Assembly (NCBI RefSeq): GCF_008801715.1
Contig: NZ_VZPG01000003.1
Span: forward strand, 310,001 to 374,000
Direction: 5' to 3'
Length of the DNA: 64,000 nucleotides
Source: Pseudochrobactrum saccharolyticum
GTDB taxonomy: Bacteria; Pseudomonadota; Alphaproteobacteria; Rhizobiales; Rhizobiaceae
Notes under the pieces: generated by a model
The model's input: the letters and a program-made list of their open reading frames with translations, nothing else
What the model was told of the DNA's origin: nothing
The model's database searches: none
Made by a program: the position numbers and the translations under genes
In this document: in pieces, positions 37,541 to 48,379 of the stretch
How the letters are laid out: each line of letters starts with the position of its first letter
How positions within the stretch are numbered: the first letter of the stretch is position 1

Positions 37541-39534
37541 ATCTGCAATTCCGGCAGGTTTGCATAAAAAGCTAATGCCTCGGGATTGGCCAGTGCTTCC
37601 CGATTGTTAATCGGGCGACTGTGGACAACATCGCGCACGGCGATTTCAGCGATTTTTCCTGACTTTGTGCGTGGAATATCGGCAATTGCGATAATTTTTG
37701 CAGGCACATGGCGTGGTGAAGCACCGCTGCGGATGCGTTGTTTGATTTGTTCCCGCAAAGCATCATCAAGCTCAATCCCCGCGGCAAGACGTACGAACAG
37801 CACAATACGCACATCATCTGCAAAATTCTGGCCGATGCAGATTGCTTCGGCAATTTCCGGCATTTGCTCGACCTGATTATAAATCTCGGCGGTGCCGATC
37901 CGCACACCACCCGGATTGAGCGTGGCATCAGAACGCCCGTGAATTATAATGCCGCCATGTTCCGTGAGTTCGGCAAAATCACCGTGACACCAAACATTTG
38001 CAAAACGGTCGAAATAAGCCGAGCGATATTTCTCACCAGTCGGATCATTCCAGAAACCTGTCGGCTGACAAGGAAAAGGCTTGGTACAGACAAGCTCGCC
38101 TTTGCCATGCATCAACGGCGTGCCGTCCATGTCCCAGACTTCAACAGCCATGCCAAGACCTGCACCCTGAATTTCTCCGCTCCATACCGGCAGAACCGGC
38201 ACGCCCAACACAAAACAGGATACGATATCTGTACCACCGGAGATCGAAGCAAGGTGGATATCCTGCTTAACAGACTGATAGATATAGGAGAAATTCTCCG
38301 GTGAAAGTGGTGATCCGGTAGAAAACACAGCACGCAGATGCGGCAGAAGATGGCTGGTTGCAGGTTCCAACCCGCTTTTGCGCAAAACATCAATATATTT
38401 AGCAGAAGTCCCGAAATGGGTCATGTTTTCGGCCTGCGCATAGTCAAACAGCACATTGCCATCGGGATAAAACGGCGATCCGTCATAGAGCAGCAAGGTC
38501 GCGCCTGCAGCCAGCCCCGAGACCAACCAGTTCCACATCATCCAGCCACAGGTCGTGAAATAGAACAGCCGGTCGCCTGGTTTAATATCCGCATGCAAGT
38601 GGTGTTCTTTGGCATGTTGCAGCAAGGTGCCGCCAGCGGAATGGATGATACATTTTGGTATGCCGGTTGTGCCCGATGAGAAGAGAATAAACAACGGATG
38701 GGCAAAAGGAAGTTGGTTGAACTGCAATTCTGATGGTGCGAATTGTTCCGCAGCCTGATCGAAAGTCAGACATTTAGCCGGTGTACCATTTTGAATCTCA
38801 CGGGAAACGGCTTCAGCAGTGCCCAGATAATCAACGATCAGCACCGCTTGCAGGGACGGCAATTGCGGCACAATCTGCTCTAATTTTTCACCGGTTGGCT
38901 GCGCCTTGCCATTATACCAATAGCCATCGCAGGTGATGAACAGCTTAGGCAATATTTGGCCAAAACGATCCAGCACACCTTGTACACCGAAATCAGGAGA
39001 GCAGGACGACCAGACTGCACCGATAGAAGCACAGGCCAGCATAGCAGCTATGCTTTGCGGCATATTGGGCAGCATCGCTGCCACACGATCACCCGCCTGC
39101 ACACCCTGCGCCAGCATAAACTGCTGTAATTGCGAGACCAGATCCCGCAACTGATCGCAGGACAGGCGTGAACGGACACGATCCTCACCACGAAATACCA
39201 GAGCATCATCACTGCCGGTTTTTTGCAGCAGGTTTTCAGCAAAATTCAGTTTCGCATCGGGAAAGAACCGCGCTGCCAGCATATTGTCGGCATTAATCAG
39301 AATGCGAGCGCCTTTATGCCCGATAATACCGCATTCATCCCAAACCAGAGACCAGAACACTTCCGGTCGCTCAACAGACCAGTCATGCAATTGCTGATAG
39401 GTCTCAAGAGGTAAACCGCTGATACTCCGGGTTTTTACAGTAAAAGCGGTCAGATTTGCCTCGGCAATCTTTTGTGCCGATGGCTGCCATAAAGGCTCGG
39501 AACCAGCTCCGTTCGAATTAACACCTGTGTTCAT
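37537..39534 (-). CDS. Acetoacetyl-CoA synthetase (acetoacetate--CoA ligase)
   Basis: A 665-residue ANL-superfamily ligase. The N-terminus has the acetoacetyl-CoA synthetase pattern (SVERPEVFWSLVWDECGI, then ARFFPDAKLNFAENLL). Core motifs are FSSGTTGIPKCIIHSAGG, FYFTTCGWMMWNWLVSGLA, SISGGTDIVSCFV and the C-terminal IPRTKSGKIAEIAVRDV with the catalytic lysine. It activates acetoacetate, the product of HMG-CoA lyase, to acetoacetyl-CoA for thiolytic cleavage or polymer synthesis. It lies beside the leucine operon but on its own transcription unit, reading toward the AraC regulator gene. Confidence 0.94.
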   Translation of the reverse strand: MNTGVNSNGAGSEPLWQPSAQKIAEANLTAFTVKTRSISGLPLETYQQLHDWSVERPEVFWSLVWDECGIIGHKGARILINADNMLAARFFPDAKLNFAENLLQKTGSDDALVFRGEDRVRSRLSCDQLRDLVSQLQQFMLAQGVQAGDRVAAMLPNMPQSIAAMLACASIGAVWSSCSPDFGVQGVLDRFGQILPKLFITCDGYWYNGKAQPTGEKLEQIVPQLPSLQAVLIVDYLGTAEAVSREIQNGTPAKCLTFDQAAEQFAPSELQFNQLPFAHPLFILFSSGTTGIPKCIIHSAGGTLLQHAKEHHLHADIKPGDRLFYFTTCGWMMWNWLVSGLAAGATLLLYDGSPFYPDGNVLFDYAQAENMTHFGTSAKYIDVLRKSGLEPATSHLLPHLRAVFSTGSPLSPENFSYIYQSVKQDIHLASISGGTDIVSCFVLGVPVLPVWSGEIQGAGLGMAVEVWDMDGTPLMHGKGELVCTKPFPCQPTGFWNDPTGEKYRSAYFDRFANVWCHGDFAELTEHGGIIIHGRSDATLNPGGVRIGTAEIYNQVEQMPEIAEAICIGQNFADDVRIVLFVRLAAGIELDDALREQIKQRIRSGASPRHVPAKIIAIADIPRTKSGKIAEIAVRDVVHSRPINNREALANPEALAFYANLPELQI

Positions 39535-39624
39535 CCGGCTCTCCTCCCCAACGCATTATCGCTGTTTTTGAGAGGAAGACAAAGCCCTATCAGGTGGTGA
39601 AGAGTATTACACGGCTATCCGCTC

Positions 39625-42600
39625 TTACCACCGGATTAAAAGCCCCACATTACCTTTGACAGTATAGCTATCGGCAAAATTCTGAAAACTGGTATTGATC
39701 GAGCCTTCACCATAGAGCGCATATTTGTCATTCGCCCAGCTATAAGTGCCGCCTGCGCCAATACCACCCCATAGATTATCCCGGTTTTGACTGAAACCTG
39801 ATCCCGCTACAAGGATATTGGAACCATCAAGAAATTCCTGATAAAGATTTGTAATGGCATACATATTTACTTTGCGATTTAAGCCTTGATCGTCCTGCCA
39901 GATATTTTGGTAATCTGCTGAAATACCAAGCCGCGCGTTAAGACTGGTATCCTTTTTATGTAATGCAACCGCTGCCCCCCAAGCATCGTCGAACGGATCA
40001 AAATTTACTGTTGACCATTCGAGTTGTATTTGAGGTGTCAAAGACCAATAAGCATCGAGAGTAAACTGTTTGCCTGCTTCAGCACTCAGACTGTAACCTA
40101 AACCATTTTTATCGGTTGCAAGGCCTTTTCCGACAGTGAAGGAATGAAGGCTACTATTATACCAAGTCGCTTGCAGCTGCCCGTCGAAATAGAAACCATT
40201 ATCTCCATACCATGTCAGTGTGCCGCCAAGTCCCCATGCTTGCGTCTCAATACGGCCATCACCGTGTTCGGCATAAATATGACTGCTGCCTGTCGCATAG
40301 CGACCGGTAATACCGCCAATCAAGCGTCCATTATCATTCTCATAGAACTGGCCATCAACGCCTGCCTGCATAATATAACTATCTGTCTCCTGCCTATAAC
40401 CGGCAGCTGAACCTTGGGCTTTAAGGCGGTTATGCGCGCCTTCAATTCTTCCCCAAATCATTTTGTTATCAGAGAGTCTGTCAGCTTTTGGTTCTGATGC
40501 AACTTGCTGTTGACCAGAAGAGCGGCTTTTATCATTAAGTTCATAACTATCTCTGTCGAGATAGCGGCTACCCACTCTCTGCCGGAGTGTTGGTGTCTTA
40601 TTCAGTGTCTGCATCGTCGCTGCAAGCGCTTGATAAACCGGCACACCGGCACTAGGACGCGGCTGCGGATCTGACCCCGGATTGGTTGTTTCACTGCGTA
40701 AATACCAGCTACTCATATCCGTTCCGGACGAATTACCTTTATGTAAAGTGTAAGCATATGCACCACCCACTACGGCCTGTTGCCCGTCTTTGGTTTTATA
40801 ATCACCCAGCAATTCAAATACGCCGTCTGACTGTCCGCCGACCTCTATCAGTTTGATGCCATTATTCGTCCGTGCGCCGGCACCACTCTGGTTTGTCACT
40901 TTAAGTGTACTCGTTCCGGCTGTATTACCCTGTACGCTCAGCATATCTGTGAGCGAATTATCCGTTCCCAGAACCGTGTTTAGCAATATAGTTCCATTAT
41001 CACCGGTATAATTGCCGCTTATAGTGATAGTTGTACCACCTTTGCCGCCAAATTTTATAGTACCGGCATTGCTCAGACCAGCAATTGAGGCATTCATGCC
41101 ATTCAAGTCCAGAATAGCGTCTTGGCCCGTATTGAATACAGAATTGCGACTGAACGCGTTCGCCTGACCTTGTTTTAAGACACCGTCATTGACTGTTGTT
41201 ACACCCGAATAATCATTGTTACCGGATAAAGTCAGCACCCCTGATTTGTTTTTTGTCAGCCCTCCTGCACCAGACAAGGTGCCGGAAAAAAGCGTATCAA
41301 AGTCCTGCTCCAGCGTCAGGATGCCATTTCCGAGATCGACATTGCCTGCCCCAGAGAGGCCTGCAACAGTCACATTAAAAGCATCAAGATTGGCTTTTGC
41401 ACCGGATCGCACTGTCAGCAGTCCCGAGCCGAAAGCAGTCTTGTCATAGCCCGCTTTTGCTGTGCCTTTTTCAATCACCAAGCCACCGGAATAATTATTA
41501 TTACCGGAGAAAACAGTGGTTCCGTCACCTTTTTGAACGACGCTACCAATCCCGCTGATTGTCCCCGCATATTGTAGTGCATCAGACCTTTTGAAAGCGA
41601 GTATACCATCATTGGCAATATCACTTGTAACACTGCCGCTATTGCCGCCATCGCCAATCTGTAACGTTCCTGCGCTGATGACCGTGCCGCCGCTATAAGT
41701 GCTGTCGCCGGTCAGAATGGTTGTGCCCAAGCCCCCCTGCAGCAATGATCCTGAGCCCGATACTTCACCGGAGAACACTAAACTATCCGAGCGATTAAAG
41801 AGTAAAACAGCATCATTAATTACATTGCCGGTGATACTTCCTGCGGTCTCGCCATTGCCGATTTGCAGAATACCGGACTGAATGGTCGTCCCGCCATTGT
41901 AAGTGTTTTCTCCCGTCAGAACTGTCCGGCCATTACCCGCCTGCACCAACGCACCGGTACCGGAAATCACGCCGTTGAACAGTAGATTGTCGGAGCGGTT
42001 AAATGTGAGCTTTGAATTATTGGTCACATCGCCGGCAAGGCTGCCGCTCGTTCCGCCATTGCCTATCTGTAAAGTGCCGGTTTGAACCGTGGTTCCGCCA
42101 CTATGTGTGTTTTTGCCCGTCAGAATTGTTGTGCCACTGCCAGACTGGATAAGGGTGCCACTACCGGACATATTGCCGTTAAAACTTAAACTGTCAGACC
42201 GGTTAAAGGTCAGTGTGCCGTTATTAACCACAGCACCTTGTATTGTGCCACTGGTTCCACCATCCCCGATTTGCAAAATCCCTGACTTGATTGTTGTGCC
42301 ACCAAGATAGGTATTGTTACCGGTCAGAATGGTTTTACCGGCACCCTCCTGTAATAACCCGCCCAGGCCAGAGATAGTGCCGCTCATCGTCAGAGTATCA
42401 GAGCGTTTGAAAGCCAGCTTACCGTCATTGACCACATCACCGGTTATACTGCCTGTCGTTCCTCCGTCTCCAAGTTGCAGAGTGCCTCCGGCAATGGTTG
42501 TGCCACCGGTATAGGTGTTGTCTGCTGTCAGGATAAGCGTACCTAAATCTGTCTTCTTAATACCATTGGTGCCTTGCAGTTCCACCGCTATCGTAGCTGT

Positions 42601-45600
42601 CACATCCTTGTCCGCGCGAAGTACAGAAGCCGCATTGTTGACAGTATCAGCAAGCATCAGCGCATCGCCTTCAAGACGATAGCCGTCCGCAGCAAATTGT
42701 AAGCCAGCAACGGAAATCGCACCGGAGCTGTTATCAATGGTTACCGTACCTGCAGTACCTGAAAGAATTGCGAACTGATCATTTGTCCAAACGGCATTCA
42801 CCATACCGTCTTTATCAGTCCAGTTATCATCGCTTACCAGTTTCCAGGTTCCCGAGCCGCCATCAACCTTATTATTATTATGCAGAGTAGTATCTGCTCC
42901 GTCCCAGTAATTTAATACGAGACCGGCTGCATTCACCAGATTGACCTGATTAGCTATTGAAGTCTGAAGCGTCATTTGCGACGTATCATTCCCGGGAACG
43001 GTCCCGAGCACTGCTGTATTACCAGTAAGATTACCGGTATAATCAAAAATGCGATAAAGCCCCGGTCCAAAGCTGCCAATGTCTGTAATATTGATGGTGC
43101 CAGCGAGTGTCAGATCACCCTGAACACTGAATAACCCTGTCTGACCAGACTGTCCCAGTGCAATATTCACTATATTCCCGGTCACCAGAGTGAGATTGTT
43201 TTCGAAAATTAGTGTCTGTCCTTCCCGTCCGGCCAGAATGCCACCTGCATCCAATGATACATTACCGGCAAGCACTCCCTTGCCGCCGAGAGTTGCACCT
43301 GATGCAACCGTAATTGCACCGCCAAGTTTCTGATCAACCAGAAGCGTACCGCTTGTAACACTTGTTAAACCCGCAAAATTTGTATTGTCTCCGCTGAGTG
43401 TCAGTGTTCCTGTACCGGATTGCTTGAGAGTTCCTGCGCCACTTAAAACGCCAACAAAATCAATATTGTCGCTACGTGAGAATGTTAAAATTCCGGAACT
43501 ATTCACGTTACCAACAATACTGCCTGTTATTCCCCCATCACCGACTTGTAGAGTGCCAGCATTGATGACAGTTCCGCCGGTATAAGTATTATCACCGGTT
43601 AAAATAGTCGTTCCGTCACCAGTTTGCTGCAAAGACCCTGTGCCTGTTACCGCACCCAAAAATGCTAAACTGTCAGAGCGCTTGAAAGCCAGCACACCAC
43701 TATTACTGACATCACCAGTCAGGCTTCCTGACGTACCACCATCACCGACTTGCAAGGTACCCTTATCAATTACGGTACCACCAGTATGGCTCACATCACC
43801 GGTCAATATTGTTGTACCGCTGCCTGACTGAAACAAGCTGCCGGAGCCAGTAACTGCACCGGAAAAAACCAGACTATCAGACCGGTCGAATATTAGCTTT
43901 CCACTATTTGCAACATCACCCGCGAGACTGCCGGTTGTCCCACCAGAGCCGATCTGCACCGTACCCGCAAGAATAGCAGTTCCGCCTGAATGAACTGCAT
44001 CCCCGCTCAATGTCAGTACGCCAGCGCCTTTTTTATTGAGTTTTCCTGTACCGGAAACTCCGCCGGAAAAACTATTATCCTGCGCATTATCAAGCATACT
44101 GTCTGTATCGGTGACAACCAAAGCGCGAGACGACGTAAATGCCGCGCTCAATAGTAACGATGCTTTTCCTATTGTCACCGCTTCCGTAGATTTGCCAAGA
44201 TTTTTATCCGCTGCGACCGATAGCACACCGGCATTGATCACCGTACCGCCTGTATAGGTATTGGCACCACTTAGAACGAGTGTGCCATTCCCTTCCTTAA
44301 TCAGCTTTCCGCCTGCGGTTAAATTTTGTGCGACAGTGAAAACCACACTCTGATCATCGATATCGAAACCACCACCATTCGCACCCCATGTGATATTACG
44401 TGCCGTTGAAGTCATGGTTGTACCGGTGACTTTTAACAAGCCGCCGTTAAAAGTCAGTCCGCTGGCCACGCTCCCCATATAAGTATCAGAAGAAACGGAG
44501 AGCTCTCCTTTTTGAAGAACAGTACCACCGGCATAAGTATTAGCGGTAGACAACACTAAAATACCGTCCCCTTTTTTCGTAAGAGTACCGGCACCAAATG
44601 CAATCCCGTCAAAAGTGATTGTCTGGTTATTGGAGTCAAACGCACCACCACCGGCCAGCAAATCTAGCGTTGATGTAAATTGCAGCGCCTGATCATTGGC
44701 CTGTATTGTGCCGCCGTTCAGGGTAACGGTTCCCTGCGTAAAATAAGCATCCGTGACATTGCGTGTCGGCACCCAGACACCCTGCCCCTGAATAGTCAGA
44801 GACACAGGAGCACTTGTGGAATTTACCATGCCAGTCCAGCGCGCTGTACCATCAATGGTCATTGTAGCCGAGGCTTTACTGTCCGTATTTTGCGGATCGA
44901 CGGTTTCAGAGACAAAAAGATCACCAGCCCATGTGGTGTTTCCGTCCAGTTTCAAAGTAAGTGTATTCGCCGCGGTAAAAACACCTGCACCGTCAACACT
45001 GTCAACATAGATACCACCGGACAAGGTGGAATCCGTAGCGGTAAAATCAAGCGTTGTAAAAGCCAACTTTTTACCATCAGCATCCGGATACACATCCAAC
45101 GTCTTGTTGATATAGATAAGTGAACGGTCGCTGATTTTTGTGTTTTCAGCTGCAATCAGGCTTGATTGATTAATTACATTGACAACAGTATTCGATGAAT
45201 CAATGTCAAAAACAGAGACATAATCGCCTGAGCCGGCTCCTGTGAAATCAACTTTTACTTTATCTAAAGTAAGAGCATTATCATAATATGCGACAGCCTG
45301 CTGTCCTACGGACAATACCGGATTGGTCAGTGTAACACCTCCCAGAAAAACAGAAGCGCGGGTATCAGAGCTGCCTTGCATTGTCAGATTAAAAACAGTG
45401 TTTGTCAGGCTTGCTTTGGCATGCTGACCAAGTGTAACCACACCCCAGATCCCTGCAGGTCCTGCTCCTTCCATCGAATAGTTTACGGTCATATCCTGAA
45501 CCACCATGCTGGCTACTGATGGATCAGTTTCCGCTAAATTCGGCATCTGTCCGCTACGATAACCTGCTACATCCCAGTTTCCGGATACAAAAGCCCACCC

Positions 45601-46629
45601 GTAAACCGATGGCCAATACGCATTTTTAATACTGCCTGTCTTATTAGCAACATTCATGGCACCATTTAATCCGTCCTGATATTGCTGGGCTATTGTATAG
45701 ATGCCACCGGCTGTAAACTGTAATGCAGCATAAGAGCCAAGCACATCAATCGCCCCGTAAACGGATTTTTTTCCTGAACCATCGGTTCCATTCAGCAGGG
45801 GCAGATCGAAATCAAGAGCGCCATTGAAGGTAACATTCAAATCACCAAGATTAATCGGCGTGATAAGAGCAGCCTTACCCTGATCATACAACATTTTAAC
45901 ATCAGGGCTCACATGCATAGAGGCCTTGCCAACTATAGTGACGCTTCCTTTGTCCACTGAAGAAAAATATCCATCAGCAGTACCAACTTCTACCTCCGTC
46001 CCGCCTGCAGCATAGAAAAATATACCGCCATCAGCACTGACATCACCCTGCATCGTGATAGTCGGAGTTTTCCATACAGCCGGATCATTGGGCTTAGTCG
46101 GTGAAGTGCGTGCGGCATTACTACTTAAAACCGACAGTGCTGCTTGCGGATAAGTCCATGCATTACCAGCAGCACCAAGGCCGGTAATCTTATAATTACC
46201 CTGCACAGTCAGCTCGCCGGCAAACCACGCCGCCAGCCCGGTGAAAAAGCTTGTCGGTTTTTTCGGGCCAATGTTGCTCGCATCATAAGTCACGTCACCT
46301 TCAAAGGTAACAGATGAAGGATTATCTAAACTGTAAACTAATGTACAACTGTCATTATATATATTAACTGAATTTCCAAATGGAGCTTGCAGCAAATTCG
46401 GTTCCGTCAAACAATTTGCCACATTACCAGAAATAGTATTGGATCCATCATCTCCATATGTTGTCGCCTGAGTACTTGTAACAGCACATATTAGTGTCAG
46501 CGCGGAAACAGCACTACTTAACAAAAGTTTATATATTTTTCTACGAAGTTTACTCTGTGAAATATTATAGTATTTGTGAGAAAAAATCCGTTTGCACGAA
46601 TTATAAAATGGTGAATATAAATTTTCCAT
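39625..46629 (-). CDS. Large autotransporter adhesin (type Va) with passenger-associated repeats
   Basis: A 2334-residue secreted autotransporter. The start has an extended N-terminal region before the signal peptide (basic KLRRKIYK, then LLLSSAVSALTLICAVTSTQA). Residues about 60-640 form a unique passenger part. From about 640 to 1110 and 1365 to 1875 lie autotransporter-associated beta-strand repeats, typically GTLQVGDGGTSGSLTGDV and TTILTGDNTYTGGTVINAG, at a DNA period of about 205 bases. The C-terminal barrel runs from KMIWGRIEG (about 2056) to the final LLIRW. Surface display for adhesion or aggregation is inferred from family; no protease motif was seen. It is divergent from the three-gene Ig-like cassette. 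Repeat-driven length variation is likely. Confidence 0.93.
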   Translation of the reverse strand: MENLYSPFYNSCKRIFSHKYYNISQSKLRRKIYKLLLSSAVSALTLICAVTSTQATTYGDDGSNTISGNVANCLTEPNLLQAPFGNSVNIYNDSCTLVYSLDNPSSVTFEGDVTYDASNIGPKKPTSFFTGLAAWFAGELTVQGNYKITGLGAAGNAWTYPQAALSVLSSNAARTSPTKPNDPAVWKTPTITMQGDVSADGGIFFYAAGGTEVEVGTADGYFSSVDKGSVTIVGKASMHVSPDVKMLYDQGKAALITPINLGDLNVTFNGALDFDLPLLNGTDGSGKKSVYGAIDVLGSYAALQFTAGGIYTIAQQYQDGLNGAMNVANKTGSIKNAYWPSVYGWAFVSGNWDVAGYRSGQMPNLAETDPSVASMVVQDMTVNYSMEGAGPAGIWGVVTLGQHAKASLTNTVFNLTMQGSSDTRASVFLGGVTLTNPVLSVGQQAVAYYDNALTLDKVKVDFTGAGSGDYVSVFDIDSSNTVVNVINQSSLIAAENTKISDRSLIYINKTLDVYPDADGKKLAFTTLDFTATDSTLSGGIYVDSVDGAGVFTAANTLTLKLDGNTTWAGDLFVSETVDPQNTDSKASATMTIDGTARWTGMVNSTSAPVSLTIQGQGVWVPTRNVTDAYFTQGTVTLNGGTIQANDQALQFTSTLDLLAGGGAFDSNNQTITFDGIAFGAGTLTKKGDGILVLSTANTYAGGTVLQKGELSVSSDTYMGSVASGLTFNGGLLKVTGTTMTSTARNITWGANGGGFDIDDQSVVFTVAQNLTAGGKLIKEGNGTLVLSGANTYTGGTVINAGVLSVAADKNLGKSTEAVTIGKASLLLSAAFTSSRALVVTDTDSMLDNAQDNSFSGGVSGTGKLNKKGAGVLTLSGDAVHSGGTAILAGTVQIGSGGTTGSLAGDVANSGKLIFDRSDSLVFSGAVTGSGSLFQSGSGTTILTGDVSHTGGTVIDKGTLQVGDGGTSGSLTGDVSNSGVLAFKRSDSLAFLGAVTGTGSLQQTGDGTTILTGDNTYTGGTVINAGTLQVGDGGITGSIVGNVNSSGILTFSRSDNIDFVGVLSGAGTLKQSGTGTLTLSGDNTNFAGLTSVTSGTLLVDQKLGGAITVASGATLGGKGVLAGNVSLDAGGILAGREGQTLIFENNLTLVTGNIVNIALGQSGQTGLFSVQGDLTLAGTINITDIGSFGPGLYRIFDYTGNLTGNTAVLGTVPGNDTSQMTLQTSIANQVNLVNAAGLVLNYWDGADTTLHNNNKVDGGSGTWKLVSDDNWTDKDGMVNAVWTNDQFAILSGTAGTVTIDNSSGAISVAGLQFAADGYRLEGDALMLADTVNNAASVLRADKDVTATIAVELQGTNGIKKTDLGTLILTADNTYTGGTTIAGGTLQLGDGGTTGSITGDVVNDGKLAFKRSDTLTMSGTISGLGGLLQEGAGKTILTGNNTYLGGTTIKSGILQIGDGGTSGTIQGAVVNNGTLTFNRSDSLSFNGNMSGSGTLIQSGSGTTILTGKNTHSGGTTVQTGTLQIGNGGTSGSLAGDVTNNSKLTFNRSDNLLFNGVISGTGALVQAGNGRTVLTGENTYNGGTTIQSGILQIGNGETAGSITGNVINDAVLLFNRSDSLVFSGEVSGSGSLLQGGLGTTILTGDSTYSGGTVISAGTLQIGDGGNSGSVTSDIANDGILAFKRSDALQYAGTISGIGSVVQKGDGTTVFSGNNNYSGGLVIEKGTAKAGYDKTAFGSGLLTVRSGAKANLDAFNVTVAGLSGAGNVDLGNGILTLEQDFDTLFSGTLSGAGGLTKNKSGVLTLSGNNDYSGVTTVNDGVLKQGQANAFSRNSVFNTGQDAILDLNGMNASIAGLSNAGTIKFGGKGGTTITISGNYTGDNGTILLNTVLGTDNSLTDMLSVQGNTAGTSTLKVTNQSGAGARTNNGIKLIEVGGQSDGVFELLGDYKTKDGQQAVVGGAYAYTLHKGNSSGTDMSSWYLRSETTNPGSDPQPRPSAGVPVYQALAATMQTLNKTPTLRQRVGSRYLDRDSYELNDKSRSSGQQQVASEPKADRLSDNKMIWGRIEGAHNRLKAQGSAAGYRQETDSYIMQAGVDGQFYENDNGRLIGGITGRYATGSSHIYAEHGDGRIETQAWGLGGTLTWYGDNGFYFDGQLQATWYNSSLHSFTVGKGLATDKNGLGYSLSAEAGKQFTLDAYWSLTPQIQLEWSTVNFDPFDDAWGAAVALHKKDTSLNARLGISADYQNIWQDDQGLNRKVNMYAITNLYQEFLDGSNILVAGSGFSQNRDNLWGGIGAGGTYSWANDKYALYGEGSINTSFQNFADSYTVKGNVGLLIRW
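41490..42540 (-). repeat. Tandem coding repeats of the autotransporter passenger, block 2
   Basis: About five copies of a roughly 205-base unit, seen by the recurrence of the TILTGxNTYxGGT coding segment near 41495, 41700, 41900, 42105, 42310 and 42510. Copies are similar but not identical. Confidence 0.75.
43380..44000 (-). repeat. Tandem coding repeats of the autotransporter passenger, block 1
   Basis: Three further copies of the same roughly 205-base unit, at about 43380, 43585 and 43790. More diverged beta-strand repeats continue to about 44700. Confidence 0.7.
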
Positions 46630-46815
46630 AAAAACTCACTTATAAAAAAATATAAATAAAATATAACTATATTTAATGCATTGCATATGTCCTTCAATTA
46701 TATAGTATAAAAACACATATATATTAAAATATAATTTTATTTACTTTAGGTAAAAAAATGATAAACTATACATGCAGAAACAAATAGTTTTTATATTTAA
46801 AAAATTGAGATCACT
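46630..46815. promoter_or_regulatory. AT-rich divergent promoter region of autotransporter and Ig-like cassette
   Basis: 186 bases of very AT-rich DNA between two divergent starts. Both transcription units must begin here; individual promoter boxes cannot be assigned with confidence. Confidence 0.4.
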
Positions 46816-48348
46816 ATGGCAAACCCTAATATTACATTTATTCCTCGCGGAGATAGCGCTCTATCAGGCTTTGGAATCCTCGCAGCAGTAATACTGACGA
46901 CAGATGCAAATGATGCAAATGAATATTCTGTTGCCTTCGGCAAAGATCCAAGCAGTACCAGTAGGCGCAACGTAAAAACGGATAAAGTTTTATTCAAAAA
47001 TAAAACTGCTTCTGGCGCAAACTATACACAAGAAGCATCCACCTATATTTTTTCAATAAATGACAATACAGGTGAGAAACTGATAATAAGCGCTCAGCTT
47101 TATAAAGACGACCAAAAAGAAGGCTCCCCCATCACGCTACCTATCACTTTCTACAATTTAGGCATCCAAAATCCAGCCTCTATAGTTAGCGCTAAAAAAT
47201 TCAATGCGAACACCGTTATTGCAACAGAAGAACATTTTCAATCAGTCGATTATAACCAAATAATGGTTAATATACACGATTACATTACTGATCTCCCCGC
47301 TCAGGTAACAATTGGTTTTGACGTAAACTTCTCGCCCTTACCGGATAACATAATATCAGCATGGTCATCACCAGGTAGCGCTGGCACAACCCCTAACTTG
47401 CCCGTCACACCTGCTTCACCCGTCACAATACTGGAGAATTACGTCACTGTCCTTCTCACCAAGGCAGCCTATGCAACCAATCTTTATATAACATCTACAG
47501 AAGCTGTAGTGACACAAGCGCAAGCAAGCATACCTATTGTGCCACCGTTGACGTTCATTGATATAGATCAACAATATGTAATGTATATGGCTCCGCAACC
47601 TGTCAACTTGAACGGGAACACCGTTACGGTGCCAGCCGGACAAACATATGTCTACTTTAACATTGATCCGGATGCCATTACTCCGTCGGGAGATAAGCGC
47701 GTCTTCTGGATGGTATTAAACGGCGAAAAGGTTGTGCTGGATCCGATCGACATATCACAAGTGTCGACGACCATATCTGTACCCGTTGCAAAGTTAAACA
47801 CGGTGGATAGCCAGGGAAATCCTCTACCAAACAGGCTCCAATATTTTATTGAATCCGTCGAGACCGGCGCTGTAAGATCATCCGAATATGGCTGGCCATT
47901 TGAGATTAACTCACAATTTCAGAATGAACCAAATCCGGGTATTACAAATCGTCCATGTGCCGCGCCGGTTTTATTTCCAACACCCAATGGAGGCGCTCCA
48001 AACCTTATTGATGAAACCTACGTCACAACCAATAAGGGCGCGTCAGGTGACTTCCCTACCGGCGGAAATACTGCCGATCAATATACTATAAATGTTTTTA
48101 TCAATGGCTGGGATTCACAAGGTAATCCAAAAAACAACACTTTGCATCCACAACCAATACTTTCAACCTCAGGTCAAACATGTGATTACACAATAGATCC
48201 TCAAGATTTGCTCGGCTACAGCGTTCAGCCACATACTTATGCGTTCTCAACAATGCAGATTGAATATTATATTTCGGACCCAACCAATATAAATTTTGGA
48301 AAATATAGCAGGGTTATTTCCTACAAAATCGATACAGTAAGTCCATAA
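46816..48348 (+). CDS. Unrecognised beta-rich protein, first gene of Ig-like cassette
   Basis: A 510-residue protein that I cannot assign to a family. It has no signal peptide (start MANPNITFIPRG) and no membrane segment. It is rich in Asn, Thr, Ser and beta-strand-like alternation. After an N-terminal part of about 230 residues come two segments resembling parts of the next two proteins. One contains RVFWMVLNGEKVVLDP and later RLQYFIESVETG; the other contains VFINGWDSQGN and MQIEYYISDP. The ATG at 46816 follows GAGATC. The next gene begins 31 bases downstream, so the three genes probably form one operon. Function unknown; a cytoplasmic or non-classically secreted surface protein are both possible. 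Confidence 0.7.
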   Translation: MANPNITFIPRGDSALSGFGILAAVILTTDANDANEYSVAFGKDPSSTSRRNVKTDKVLFKNKTASGANYTQEASTYIFSINDNTGEKLIISAQLYKDDQKEGSPITLPITFYNLGIQNPASIVSAKKFNANTVIATEEHFQSVDYNQIMVNIHDYITDLPAQVTIGFDVNFSPLPDNIISAWSSPGSAGTTPNLPVTPASPVTILENYVTVLLTKAAYATNLYITSTEAVVTQAQASIPIVPPLTFIDIDQQYVMYMAPQPVNLNGNTVTVPAGQTYVYFNIDPDAITPSGDKRVFWMVLNGEKVVLDPIDISQVSTTISVPVAKLNTVDSQGNPLPNRLQYFIESVETGAVRSSEYGWPFEINSQFQNEPNPGITNRPCAAPVLFPTPNGGAPNLIDETYVTTNKGASGDFPTGGNTADQYTINVFINGWDSQGNPKNNTLHPQPILSTSGQTCDYTIDPQDLLGYSVQPHTYAFSTMQIEYYISDPTNINFGKYSRVISYKIDTVSP

Positions 48349-48379
48349 CATTTTTTAATAAAAATATATAGGTATTAAA

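Noticed and set aside
41490-44000. Regular repeats that could be read as a CRISPR-like array
   Set aside because: The period is about 205 bases, the units are in frame within a single long gene and encode beta-strand repeats.
41699-44257. Series of plus-strand 60-73-codon frames opposite the autotransporter
   Set aside because: They recur only because the coding repeats recur; no starts or protein families.
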